Assembly (NCBI GenBank): GCA_023213315.1
Contig: JAKCPI010002765.1
Span: 62,001 to 126,000 of the forward strand
Reading direction: 5' to 3'
DNA length: 64,000 nucleotides
Source: Euborellia annulipes
Lineage: Eukaryota > Arthropoda > Insecta > Dermaptera > Anisolabididae
Made by a program: the position numbers and the translations under genes
In this document: positions 38,501 through 52,100 of the stretch, in pieces
How positions within the stretch are numbered: the first letter of the stretch is position 1
Layout of the letters: the number at the start of each line of letters is the position of its first letter
Notes under the pieces: model-generated
What the model saw: the letters and a program-made list of their open reading frames with translations, nothing else
Told to the model about the DNA's origin: nothing
Database searches by the model: none

Positions 38501-41500
38501 TAAAATCCACATCTTGTAACATTTACAAATTTTCTTATAATTTTCATCAAAAAAAAGGGAAAAAATTAAAAACACTAGGATACAGGTTTATATAAATGAT
38601 AAATGATAACGTAACGCTTATATTAGTGCTATTTGCAGGCCAAATCTATAATATTTCACTATGTAGTCGACGTTTCGCCACCCTTCATCAGGACTCATGT
38701 AGTTATCCATTTGTGGATGTTACGCAGAAAAGCCCCCCCCCCCCCCCTGGTAGAAAGGCAGGCATTTGAGGCAAGTGAGTTCTCAAGATTCTGCATTATC
38801 TTGACTACTCGCTTTAACTTTCTTCAATCTTCTTCACTACGTTACAAGTTTCAAAGAATTATTAAAAATTAACTTAATGCCAATTTGTAATCAATCTTTG
38901 AATCCGGTTGAGAGTTTTAATTTAAGAATAGGGAAAGGAGAAGGGAAAAACAAAAATCTCTGATTTTTATTGACATTAGCTATTTAGCAAATTCACTCAT
39001 CAAAATTAGAAGAGTTTTTCGAAACCTTCGCCGCCTTCCCGACCTCTGAGTCGTGAGTGTTGATCATGTCTTTAAGGGTAGATTGCTGGATTCTCATCTC
39101 CATTTCCGTCCCAAAGATGATGTGAACGTTACGCAGACAAGGACTTCTCTATTCTTGATGAAGTTCTCCATTTTTCGTTATTTTATTCAATTTTGCCAAT
39201 TTTGTTTGAAATTGTTTAATCTCTGGACTATCGATTTCGGTACAAAGTTCCATCATCAGGTCAGCTAAAAACTGATATATTTACAATTTACATATGATGT
39301 ATAATTAATTCTAACAAATAGGTTTATACTCGATACATTTATATAGAAAATTGTGTATTTTACATATACATAATAAATATTAACTAGGAACAGCCTTGTT
39401 TGAAGGTGCTTAAGATCGGGCAAAATTGCACCCCCTGGAGTCGATTCAGGACCTCCACGCTATCGCGGCGGGTGTACTACCCTTATCCTAGAGCATCTCG
39501 CATCCGCCTATTAAACCAAGGAAATTAAAATTTCATTAACTCGAGAAAGATATTAAAAACTCCGCGCCATCTAACAAGCAAGGCTGGAACTGCGTCACAA
39601 TTCTGCGACCTCACAAGAGAAGTAAAACATGATGCTTACTTCATACCGACCGAGAATCGATAGTCAGTAGTAGATTCAAACAAAATTCGTTTTTCCTGTT
39701 TACCGTTCCCTTAATTCTTTCTTTTCTCTGTTATTTAAAAGCTCTGCTAATTATTCATTTGCCTCCCCCCCTCTCCCCCGCCTTGTGCCTCTGATTAACA
39801 CTTTGCAGTTAGATAGCTTTATGTAATTCTAGGACCTGTCTTGAAAACGTTTTCTTTTTATTTGCCTATTCATTTCTTTGGGTCATTTTCGACCTCCCCA
39901 AGACAGAAAGCAAATCAATAAATGCAAAGGAAATATTCAATTTCTGTCTTGGGCAGGTTCTTTTTCGATTCTCAATAATTTTAAGTTTAATTTTGAAATA
40001 TGAAGGAAATAATCAAATTCTTTTTTTTTTTTTTTATTTCAGTGGAGCGAAAATAAGAAAAAAACAAATTTGTCATTAAATAGACGAGATGGAGTCAAGA
40101 AAAAGAATGGAATTTTGTTGCTGTTGACGTTTCGAGCGCCAAAACACAGGTCCTGAGGAAGAGTTTGTGTGATTGGCGCTCGAAACGTCAACAGCAACAA
40201 AATTCCTTTCTTTTTTTTTCTTCTTGACTCCATCTCGTCTATTTATTTAATCAAAGTTAGCAAGTGATTGTGTATTTAAGTCAAAGGATTCTTTTATTTC
40301 TGAGCTTTTTTGCCGTCTGGCTGCAATTTCGGTGGGGCTATCCTCCCATCTTCAGGCCAGAAAACACTCTTCGATTTTAGAATTATTTATTTGCTAAAAT
40401 ACACTTGTGAAATGTACATAAAAAGGATTTTAGCCTTAATCAGGTAAAGAATGTAAAAATAACAATTAGAAATAAATATAGATGGCATGACAGCTTATTT
40501 TATCAAATAAGGCCTGAAGATGGTGAATTACAGCACCGAAACTGCAGCCAGATTGCAATAAAGCTGAAAAAAAGGAAACCTTTTTGCTTGTTTGTTTTTT
40601 ATTAAATACACCTTAAGTGCAATGCTTTAAAGTCAAAGAATTTCTTGGCTTAAATGATTTTATTACTACTGTCCACTTTGTAGGGTCTAAACGGCGTAGG
40701 GCTTTTTCGCGTCCCTATTTATTTCGTTCAATTGATTCAATTGAAACGGGATGATCTCTAGAACGCACAGATGCTTGAAAATAATTTCTTGCCCTGGACC
40801 TGTGGCCTCACATCCCGTCTCAGACGACGAAATTTATTTCAATTGACGGGGTCTCAATCGCCTCAAATGCCGAAAAGGAAAGAAACTCTCTCTGGAGGCA
40901 AGACGTTTAAGTAATAAAATCATTTGGCCTAAAAAGAGAATAATTTCTAACACCTTACTTTTTGACTTGCTATTCTTTTTTCATTTTTGCCTTCTGAAAC
41001 TCTTTGCACTCTTTGATTTCAAGGGGGGAGGAGATTTTATTAAAAATTGGAATTTTCCGGCTTTTTTGGGAGAGGAGACGCATGCCTCTTGACTTTCTTT
41101 TACTCTGTGCTAGTACTAAAAGCTTCTGAAGGATGCATAGAAATAAAACCTGACACCTGAGTGGGCGGTAAAATAAACATTTGCCATCCCATTCCTCATT
41201 CTCAATCGGTGCAGCAGAAACAGCCGGTGTTATTTCTACAAATCCTTCAATTGCATGTTTGTGTTTATAATTCACAAATCATACTCAAAATTAACGAAAT
41301 TTAGGAATAGTGGAAAAGAAAAAGTCTTTTTTTATTTCCTTTATTTTCAAATTTACTTTAAGCTTTTTTCTTCCCCTCATGTCGCCTCCATTCTGGCAAA
41401 TCTTTTTTGTTTCGATCATCAGGCAAGTCATTCCAATCCATATAAATGAATGGCCTGCCTGGTTATCAAAGATTCGCCGCCCCTTGTCAGAAGGAATTGG

Positions 41501-44500
41501 CGGAACGAACAACGCGCGCGCGCATTCATTCTTCCGCCCATTTCTATCAACAGCGCGCTGCGACTCATTATTCATTAAAATCTTCTCTAATAATTGAAAA
41601 CTAAAAGTTTTTTTTTATTTTTGATTTGCAGCGCGACGAAACAAGTTCCGGGCAGTTTCCTATTTCTTCAGGGCCTTCGAGTCCGCTTCACGCTCTGACT
41701 AATAACCCTTTAGCTCAAATGTTAGTTCTTCCATCAGCTCTCTCGTTGGGTTCTACGCCACTTCCTACGCCAAATGGGGAACTTCCCCGACCTCCTCCCC
41801 CGGAGGACACATCGACATCGTTATCACAAACAGATTCTCAATTGAAGAGCTCCAATGATTCGGATTCACCTCAAATGGATTCAGCTCAATTTAACGTTAT
41901 TTACCCGCCACAAAATTTGTATGAATCCTCGTCAAACTCAACAACAACAATCACCTATCAAGAACAAATTCATGGCACTGTCCAGACAAATGAACAAATT
42001 TTGCCAAATGGCGCCACGCAAATCAATTCCAGCTACGATATTTCGCACGAAATGACAACATCCATAGAAAAGCCTCCGACGACGACGACGACGACGACGC
42101 AAAATGGACACGAAGAGCCGGCGGCAACTCCCAGGGAGCACCAGAACGGAATTCCCCCTCCCCCTCCCGCAGAAAACACAAACGCAAGTTCCTTTGTTAA
42201 TAGCCACCAAAACATAACAACGCACCCCCAAGAAATATTCAATCAGCAGCCATCGATTCCCGAAACGCATTCATTCGTGCCACAACCACAACCACAAGCG
42301 TCTTTTGAACAATCTCAAGCAACAACAATTCCTCCTGCTCAAGGATTTCCTCCCATTGCATTTGATACACAACAACAACAACAACAATACGGAATTCCTC
42401 CTATCAATGATCAACAACAACAACAACAACAAATCCAGCAAACAGAAACACATATCCAATCAGAAATGCCAACCCTTGCACACCAAATAACAATCGAAAA
42501 TAACGGATTCGAAGCAAATTATAATCAAAATAATCATATCAATGAAAATCAAAATACGGAAATACAGGGAAATGACGAAGCGATGCGACAGAATAGTGTC
42601 TTCGACTCGCCTACCCATCACCCCGGCCCCGCGCCCTCTCAAACGACAACGACAAATGCAAACGATTCCGTCGATCCCGCCGATTCAACTGATTGTGTTA
42701 TTCCAATTGACACCTCCCAAACTAGTGAAAACGCTGTGCCTGACGGCGAGTCAGTTCCCAACACACCCGTTCGCAAGATATCACGATTTCAAGTTAGCCG
42801 AGTGTCCGAAACTCCTCAGCGACCAGCCGAGAATATTACAGCGCCATTCCCCGAAGTTGTTCAAAGTGCTTCAATTCCTCCGCCAGCAACATCAAACGAG
42901 GCCAGCAACTTCCAACCAGAGATCAACGTTTCTAGTCAACAAGCAGTTCCTGCGGTCCCGACCGTACCTAAACCAACAAATGAAGATCTTAACTTGGCCC
43001 TTGAACAGGTAACGAAAACATTTTTTCTATTTAGAAAACATAAGACATTATCTCAAAGAGTATAATTAATGCGCAGCGCGTCAAAAAAGACGTAACGCTT
43101 TGTTTCTTCTTCAGAAGACTTATCCGAATCTGCCTTAATGAAATTCTAATTTATTAAACATTTAATATGAAATATATTTCAAATTTTCAATTTGAGGGAC
43201 AAATCGACATAATCTCGATGTTTTGTTGGATATTAATTATAAATTTGTTAGTATTATGGCTGGTGGAATTTGTACCAGGAATGCAAGTTAGAAGAAAACG
43301 CAGGTAGAATTTTTTCTTTAAACATAGATTTGAACAGCTGACGTTTCGGCTTTGGTCAAAGCCATCCTCGGAGCTGTTAGTGGTCATTATGTACAGTGAG
43401 GGACAATATTAAGTCCCACCCATGTTTTCTACTTGTGATTATTTCATTGTTTTTATAAAATAAAATGAAAATCTTTATTGGGAATTTTCTAGGTTTGAAC
43501 CATGAAAGTTTCCATTAAAAAATATAAAATATTTTTTTTTAAAAACAATGAAATAATCACAAGTAGAAGACGCATGGGTGGGACTTAATATTGACCCTCA
43601 CTGTACATTTGATGAATGATTAATTAAGAAATATAAAAATCTATCGCTGGATCATAAACATATCGAAGGAACCGGAGCTCGGAGCTGCTGGTTTTATTCT
43701 CCGGTTCCTTCTACAAAAAACCTGGTGTGACTGGCGCACAGCGCACAACTTTCTCTTACCTTCGATAAGAGAAAGTTTTTTTTAATCTTACTCGTTAGAA
43801 TTAACGTCTTTAAGGATGAATTAAGAACAAAAATGGTTTTTTTTTTTTTTTTTTTTAGAATATAATATGCAGTTAAAAAAACTTGCGTGGGGCAGTGTCT
43901 GCTCTAGGATATTATTAATAATTAAAAAAAAGCTTTTATTTTTTTTTTTAAACACACTTTTTTCCCATTCACACTCACACAGTCTTTTCGACAACTCAGG
44001 CCATATAAGACTTTGACGAAAACCGTTATGAATATTATTATTTGGGGTCCAGGCATTCTTATTTAAGCCATTTGGTATTCAAATGGCTTAAATAAAATCA
44101 TCGGACTGCCTGGAGTCCGAACCCGCGACCCTTGGTATACAAGGCCAGCTCGCCAGCAACTACACCAAGCCCGAGGGCCATCTGTTTGACCAACTTCTCG
44201 TATTTTTAAAACGAAAATTTTGCACTCTTATAGAGGACATTATGAAGAGTCCAGGGAAAATACTAGGGTCACCAAATTCTCAAAAGAGAAGGGCCAAAAA
44301 TGCAGAATTTGCCCTTTGGAAAGCATTTGAGTTTTGAGTTTTGTCTTGCTTTATGAAGAATTGAAGCCAATTCGAATCCCTCTCCAGCTAGACGCTGCCG
44401 AAGGCGTTAGTATTAATATAAATAAGAGCAGCCTCTGATATACATTTTAGACGTCTGTCTGTCTGTCTGCCCTTCACCTCGATTTCAGGCGCAAGAGAGA

Positions 44501-47500
44501 GAGGAAATTGAGGTGAAGGTGAGAAGGTAAGATCAGACAAAATGTCTAGGGGCATAAATCAAAGAACTTAAACAAATTCCCTCTCTACTTTTACAATATA
44601 TTGGTTAAAATCCCACCAGAGACCGTGGGTTCGATTCCCACAACTCTTTTCAATTATTTTATTTTATTAAAATGAATATTTGTAAGCAACTAAGCACTGA
44701 AAATTGAAGTGAAAGCTTTACCTCTGCTACAAGGGACAGGCAAACACAGAAAATACTATTTATTTTGTAGGTAGAATTAGAAATCAAAGAGAGAGCAGCT
44801 AAGCATAATTTCATTTAGAGCTGACGTTTCGGTCCTGTTTAGGGCCATCTTCAGAACACTAGGGGGATGTCATTATCAATATTAACTTCCACTTTTACAT
44901 CAATCGTTGGTTTTATTTATTTTACATATGTTAATTATATGTATATTTTTTTATTTAAATAGCAGGTGAAATAGGCAAAGTTCACAAATTATTACACCGA
45001 GTTCGGTGTGAGCAGTCACATAATTTGTGGACTTTGCCAATTTACATTTCACCTGCTATTTAAATAAAAAAATATACATATAATTAACATATGTAAAATA
45101 AATAAAACCAACGATTGATGTAAAAGTGGAAGTTAATATTGATAATGATATCCCCTAGTGTTCTGAAGATGGCCCTAAACAGGACCGAAACGTCGGCTCT
45201 AAATGAAATTATGCTTAGCTGCTCTCTCTTGATTTCTAAGGCTGGTTTCCGACGGGACGAATTCGAGGCAACTAGTTGCCTGAAGACTCGTGTTCACACG
45301 AGGCAACTTCTCTCCCCATCGACAAATCGTTCTCTATCAAAATATTTCTATGGAATCCGCTAGGCAACTAGTTGACTTATGTGAAAGCCCCAATTGCGCG
45401 TAGTGCATTTTCAGTTGAATTTATTTAAATCAACCAGTGGGGACGGCACATGTGCCTGGAGAGTTGCCTGCGTGTGAAAGAGGCCAGGCGGATTCCAGGT
45501 TGCACCCCCGTTGCATTTGCCTGGAATCCGCCCCAACAGCTACAAATTATACAATCAGCTATAAAAACAAATTTCTTTTCCAGGTTTTGAAGAGTTCTCA
45601 TCACTCTCATACAAGTCATGCAACAACAACAACAACAACGGCAACGAATCCTCCTCAAGTCGCACCGCCGCCTCCTACATCCACGTCGAATACAGCGCCA
45701 ACAACTACATCAGAGCTTACACCCGTGGCAATAAGCGATGATGAAGGCGAAGAGGATACGGAAACCTCCCCTGAAGCCACAAGTACCACAAGTGGCGCAG
45801 GCGCCAGCGAGCATGCCAAATTGAGTCAACAAAGTTCATTAGATAAATTAGGAAATGAAACGAGGTAATTATGATAAGATGGCGTTAGGGATCCAAAATT
45901 TGAAAATTTGCCAACAGATGGCAGGAGGATAGGGCTCTATTTAATCTCATGCTTATAAGTGATCTGATAATGCCGGCTGTTCGACTAGCCTGCCATCTTT
46001 TGCAAGAGTGCTCAACTATTTGGCCGTTAATTTTTAAATAAATAACTAAATTTATTTTTGTCTTCGTCCCCACTTTATTTAGATTTTTACATTTTTAGAT
46101 TTAAAAAAAAATTACAATTTTCATTATAGAGTTTTTTTTTTTGCATTTTCTGTAAATATAAAAAAAAAATTTTTTAATTTTTTTTTTTTTTTTATTTAAA
46201 AAAACATTCACACTTTTTTCTCATTCACACTCACACTCACACACACATTCATACAGTCTTTTCGGCAACTCAGGCCATATAAGACTTTTTACGATATCCG
46301 TTATTAAATAATTTATCTATTAGGGGTCCAGGCATTCTTATTTAAGCCATTTGGTATCCAATTGGCTTAAATAAAATCATCAGACTGCCTGGGGTCCGAA
46401 CCCGCGACGTTTGGTATATGAGGTTAGCACGCTAACCTCTACGCCATGCCCCGAGGGCTTTTAATTGATTGTAATTAAAAAAAGAAGCATTCTATTATGT
46501 AAAATGCTCACGAACGAATTTAAATAATTAAAAAAAAAACTTGAAAATGCCCCCGGAGTTTCGGCCCAGAGATCCGATGTGGCCCAATTGCTCCCGAACT
46601 CCCGAACACTCTCTAAAAGAACGAATGTTGGAAGGAATTCTCGGCGAGTGAATGGTCGCTTGCTCTCTCGGGGGAAGGACAAGGCTGCGGGTTGCGTGCT
46701 CTCCATTAAATCGTTTCTCAATTGGAAAATAAATTTGTTTAAATAAACAATCGAATCGATTAAAATCAATCTTTTGTTCGATAAGATATCTTTCTTTTTT
46801 TTTTCTAAGATATCTACTTATTTAATTTTTTTTTGAAGACATGATGTTGAATAATCCACAAATTTTAACAAAATCTCGGTTTGTTGTTGTTTTATTTTGT
46901 TCTAAATAAAAAAAAAAAAAAGCTTGATGATTGTTTTGTTTAAATTTCCAGCGGCCCTCAAACGATTGCTGATTTACAACAGAAATTGACTCAGTTGACT
47001 CAACATCCCGCGGAATTGCTGGTGTCAGGAACGCCTCCGTCGCACCCAGCTACGCCTCACTTGCCTCTTGCCTATGACACCTACATGCAGGTAAGAACCG
47101 TTTCCGTTTTGCCAAGGAATAGAAACCTCTTCATTTTATTGCAAATACTCTATTCTGGCACCTATACACGGGGCCCTGAGGATGCCCGTGTATAGGAACC
47201 GAAATGTTTGAATGAACGAATGAACAATTTATTGTTCTTAAAATAATCTAATGCAATGTTAATCGCTGATTGAGTTAACAAGAACATTTATCTAATAATT
47301 ATATATATTTTACGTTTAACAATTAAGGGCTGCTCTCTTATATCATCATCATCTTCAGTCATATTTATTTGTCCTTTGAATGATGTGTTAACTGGGCGTG
47401 GGGGAGGGGAGAAAACAAAAGGAGAAATTAGATTGTTTTGAGACGAAGGGTTGAAGTCACCCTTCTTTCATTACTAAAATACAGGGTGTCTCAAAACAAT

Positions 47501-49128
47501 ATGCTCACACTTGGAGAGACCCAACATGGAGTGAAATGGGATAGCTCCGAATACAGAGGACAAATGAGAACGCTGCATCGCGCTGCTTCCCTGGGCCCCA
47601 TGCTCCGATTCGGCTTCTTTTTGTGGGGACATTTGTCTTCTGTATTCGGAGCGAATGTTTTACTCGTCATTGCAAGTGTGTGTCCATTGTTTTGAAACAC
47701 CCTTTATAAAGAACAAAAGTTAGATGGAGGGAGAAAATATATACAATTGGAGAGATGTGGCTGTGAGATTTGGAGGATAGCAGCCAGGAAGGTAGCCTCT
47801 ATTTAATGAAACAGACTCCTTTAACAAAACGTTTCGGCTAATTTTAATTAGCTAATAAGCTAATAAAGACAGCGTAATTAAAAATAGCCGAAACGTTTTG
47901 TTAAAGGAGTCTGTTTCATTAAATAGAGGCTACCTTCCTGGCTGCTGACCTCCAAATCTCACTTACTGAGAGAAAATATTTTTATATTCTAATTTACGGT
48001 CAAAAGTCACTTTTTTTAAAATATTTTTTCTAATAACCTCAACTTTAAAATGTATTTTCTAACAACTAGAGCAATGGTGAAGGTCCCGCTTCACAGTAAA
48101 AAAAGAGGAATGAATTGGTTTGCTCTCCCGATCTTGTGCTCCAATTGAATTTTCCCTAAAATGCTTTGTACAGACATTGCAACAAAGACTGGCGCATATC
48201 TCGATGACGGCGCCCGGGCCGGGTCCACTTTCGCCGCAAAGTACAATCCATAGTGGGCCTGGCCAAGTGTCAGCTCCACCTCTCGACATCGTCCAGAGCG
48301 AAGAGGTCCCTCCTCCGCCAGTGGTCTCGGCACACGCAGTAAGTGATGATAGAATGCAAATGCAATATTTCCTCTTGACGAGTTCCCTTAACTCCGTTGA
48401 TTTCATTTTGCAGCCGGCCCCGACGCCTTTAACCTCGTTAGTGGATAGTTCAGGAACTTCGAGTAGTGGAATCATGTCTCCGAGTCAAGGGGATCAAGCC
48501 ACCAACAATGCAGCAGCAACAACAACAACAACAACATCTACTCCAGCTCCACAAACAGCTCGAGCTGCTCCTCCTCCTGCCGGACAGAGACCTCGGCCAG
48601 CAGCAATCGATCTCCACGATCTCGAACAAGAACTGGCTAAGATACACTCAACGGGCCCACGAAAGGATACGACGACGTCTGCCCCAGGAGGGACGTCATC
48701 GTCTACAATGCCGTCTGCTGCAACAACAACAACAACAACCTCTGCCCCGCTTCCATCCTCTACACCTGCGCCGCCGCCGACTCCTGCTGTCCATCAGGTA
48801 CTGTTCTAGCCAATTGGAAGGCTTGTCGTTACTTGATAAATAAAGAGTGTTCCAATAAGAACGCCGGTTTTGATTGGGAGAAAGAAAAAATGATAGGTCA
48901 AAGAATATTTATATTTTTGTAATAATAGTGGGGTGAAGGCTGTCCAATTGACAATGGCAGCCAGGAAAGAAATCAGACTAAAATTTAATCAATCTTTTTA
49001 TTTCTATTGCTGACGTTTCGGACCCAAGTTGCGTCCTTCTTCAGGACAATCGGTAGTTAGTAAAATACAGATGGGCGTATTTTGTTTATTATTAGCAATG
49101 TCAAATCTCACCTCATGGGTGTGTAATG

Positions 49129-49166
<38 letters not shown>

Positions 49167-52100
49167 GCTCTCTTCATATTTGAGAGTAGGGGGCGGGGGT
49201 AGGTGTGGGAGAGGGGAGAGGGGTTGGGGGGGAGGGGGGGGAGATTTTTGACTGTATATACGTGGGTTTGATGTCTTTCGCATTAGATGACATTTAATGC
49301 GAAAGGCGTCGTTGAATGCCATCAAACACACATACATGCAGTCAAAAATAATGGATAGTGAGATTTGACATTGTTAATAATAAACAAAATACGCCCATCT
49401 GTATTTTACTAACTACCGATTGTCCTGAAGAAGGACGCAACTTGGGTCCGAAACGTCAGCAATAGAAATAAAAAGTTAGATTAAATTTTAGTCTGATTTC
49501 TTTCCCGGCTGCCATCCTACCCTATACGTATTTATATTTTTGCCTTGATTCTTTACTTTTGATCGACTAAAAGGATGATGTTGATGTGTCTGTTTGTGCA
49601 AAGACGATTCCTCCGCCGGCGGCACTCGCTGCTCTCGCGACGCCTGCAGAGGCGTCAGTTAACACAACCCCCGACGAAGAGGCGCAGCCGGTCAGAAAAA
49701 TTAGCAGATTCCAAGTGAGCGCTGTGCAGGAGAATCAAGGTTTGTCTCTTTCTTTGTCTTTGTTCTTTGTTCTTTGTTCTTTGATTGAATGGGGAGATGT
49801 CGTTGAGATTGATTGGACGCGTGTATGCCCCTCTTCCGATTCTGCGGTATGGAAAGACACAAACGTCTTCTAGAAATATATTTCTTTATTTATTATAAAA
49901 ATTTATGTAATTACTAGCTGCGCTAGGCCCTGGCGGGCGGCGGCTCCGGATATGGGTAACAAAATAAGTGTTGTCCAGATAAATGTATTTTTGCACCAAA
50001 ATATGAAAATATGAAATAAAAAAACTTATTTTAAATAAAGGGCTTTCTAAAAAATCTGAAAATGTACATATTTAATAAATTATTAATTTTCGATATAGGC
50101 CCTGTGTTAAAATTAAATTAAAAGTTATCCTGTAGATCAACTTTCTGAAGTGAATATCATTTTTCAATTATTTACACTCTGACGAAGCGTCATCTTAGGT
50201 TTATCAAAAAAGTGTGAAAAATAAATAAAGAATAATTTTTTTTTCGGGGGGGGGGGGGGCGAAGATTCGAGGAAAATGTTAAAATTTAAGGGAAAATAGA
50301 ATTTTCGTTTTTCGAATTTAGTCGAGATTTTGATGGATATACACGTTTTGAGGTCCCGTGAATCAAAAAGTTTCTGCTTAAAATTCGACCCCTCAGGCAC
50401 AGAATACAAAATAAATTTGAGCGCTGCTTCCTTAAAAGGTTAAAGATCAATTTGACGATCGATCTCGTATCTTTTATCTTTTTAAAGAGCGAATTACGAA
50501 AGTTGCTTGGAGATAATTTCGCTTTTTATCTTTTTCTAGATTTGTCAAGAGCGAATTGAATTGTTTCAGGCGGCCCCGTCGAGAAACGACACGGCCGATT
50601 CTCTGTGGTGACGCACCCGACAGCCGAGCAACTCGCGGCTGCATCTTCTTCAGGTCGCGCTTCGAGCACCACATCGATCCCGATGCAACTCAGCCAATCG
50701 GCCCAAATGCCTCCTCTATTTGTCGCTACCCCCGGCGTCGTCGCCGCCGCCGCCGCCGCCAAGCATCAGGTAAAACAAAAAAAATCCTCTCTAGCTTTTG
50801 TAGTTTTTTTTTAACAATTTTGAAATTAATGTTGTTGTTGTTTTTTGTTGTACAAATTCTTTTTTTTTTTATTCTCTTGCTCTTGTTGTATTTTGAAATT
50901 GGCATGTTTTGGCATGGATCAAATTCTCTCTCTCTCCCCGTTATTACGTAATAATCGCTATTTATTTATTATTTTATTTTAATTTTTGCTTGATTTTTGT
51001 CCCGCCCTCTCCGACCTTCTTTCATTTCCTTCCCTTCCTGAGAAGCCTCCTGAGTCTGTCACTGGAGGCTGGCAACCGCCGCCGTCAAATTGCCATCTAC
51101 AGGTGCCAGCAGCGACGCCGCCGTCGACATTCATGCTGAAGAATCCCCGGAATCGCAAATTGGGAGGCAACTTGAGCCAGCAGGGACAATTCCGGCCCCC
51201 GCCACAGCCGCAAATGCATTATTTGCACCCCCCTCAGCCGACGACGACCATGTACAAAAACCCTGGCCCTTATCCTCCCCCGCCCTCCGCGTCGTCTCAA
51301 TACATTCCCTTTCAGCAGCAGCAGGCGTTTAAAAAGCATTTCAGGCCGCGCGGCGGCGGGCCTCAGCACTATCAGAGCGCTGACTGGACAAGAGACGCGT
51401 TACACAAACGTTTTAGGCAAAGCAAGAGTTCGTCTGCCAAGTCCGGAGGTGGAGGCAACGTCTGGCGCGCTGGGAGCCTGGCTGACGTCAGAGGGCAGTG
51501 GCGGAGCATGGCCGACTTGAGGCCCCCCGAACTCAAATTGGCGAGATCGATGACGGATTTGGCCGGCGGCGCTTTCTCGATCCCCGACCACCACCAGCAG
51601 AATGTCTATCACACGGTGCACGGCGGCTTGCCGTTGGAGCATTGGCACCAGAGGGACACTTCGGACACCGAGGCCGAGAACGAAGAGAATTATTATTCGC
51701 ACGTCGTGACGCCGGCGCATCATTATCAGCTGTTAATTGACAATTTGCATCATTCCTATCAACGCACCATCCAAGAGTTACAACGAAGAATACACCGTCA
51801 TCGGCGTCGTCGCCACCCACCTGGCATGGTAAAGCCTTTAGTAGTTGTAGATTGTGCATGAATGCAAAAAAAACAAAAACAAAAAAAAAATAAAACAAAA
51901 CGGGTGGAAATTTCGCTTTTTTTCTGCTTTGCTTGCTGCATGATTTGCCTGCTGCATCCTCTGCTCTCCCTCTTGGCCTAATCAAAGAATGACGTCATCT
52001 TTTTGCAGGAATCTGAGTCAGACGACGATGCGACTGGGACAATTGAAGCGAGCCATGAAGAGTTCCGTGCGATGCTGAAACGGCAACAGATGGAGCTGGA

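Larger units (their letters stand above)
35352..41631 (+). other. WNK intron 16 (6.3 kb), repeat-filled
   Basis: The largest WNK intron. It contains foldbacks at 35738-36145, 36208-36363, 38105-38460, 40077-40246 and 40301-40568, and a nested Tc1-like/foldback pair at 36713-37201. About 39053-39260 has a degenerate minus-strand hammerhead-like core (CTGATGA...GTACCGAAAT). 39430-39515 may be a reversed tRNA-like fragment. No coding exon recognised. Confidence 0.7.

Noticed and set aside
39430..39515. Reversed tRNA-like fragment
   Set aside because: The B-box-like stretch is weak and no cloverleaf could be drawn; too uncertain to list as a feature.
12345..49520. A CRISPR-like array from the recurring GACGTTTCGG motif
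   Set aside because: Copies are irregularly spaced, occur on both strands inside palindromes, and the genome is eukaryotic.
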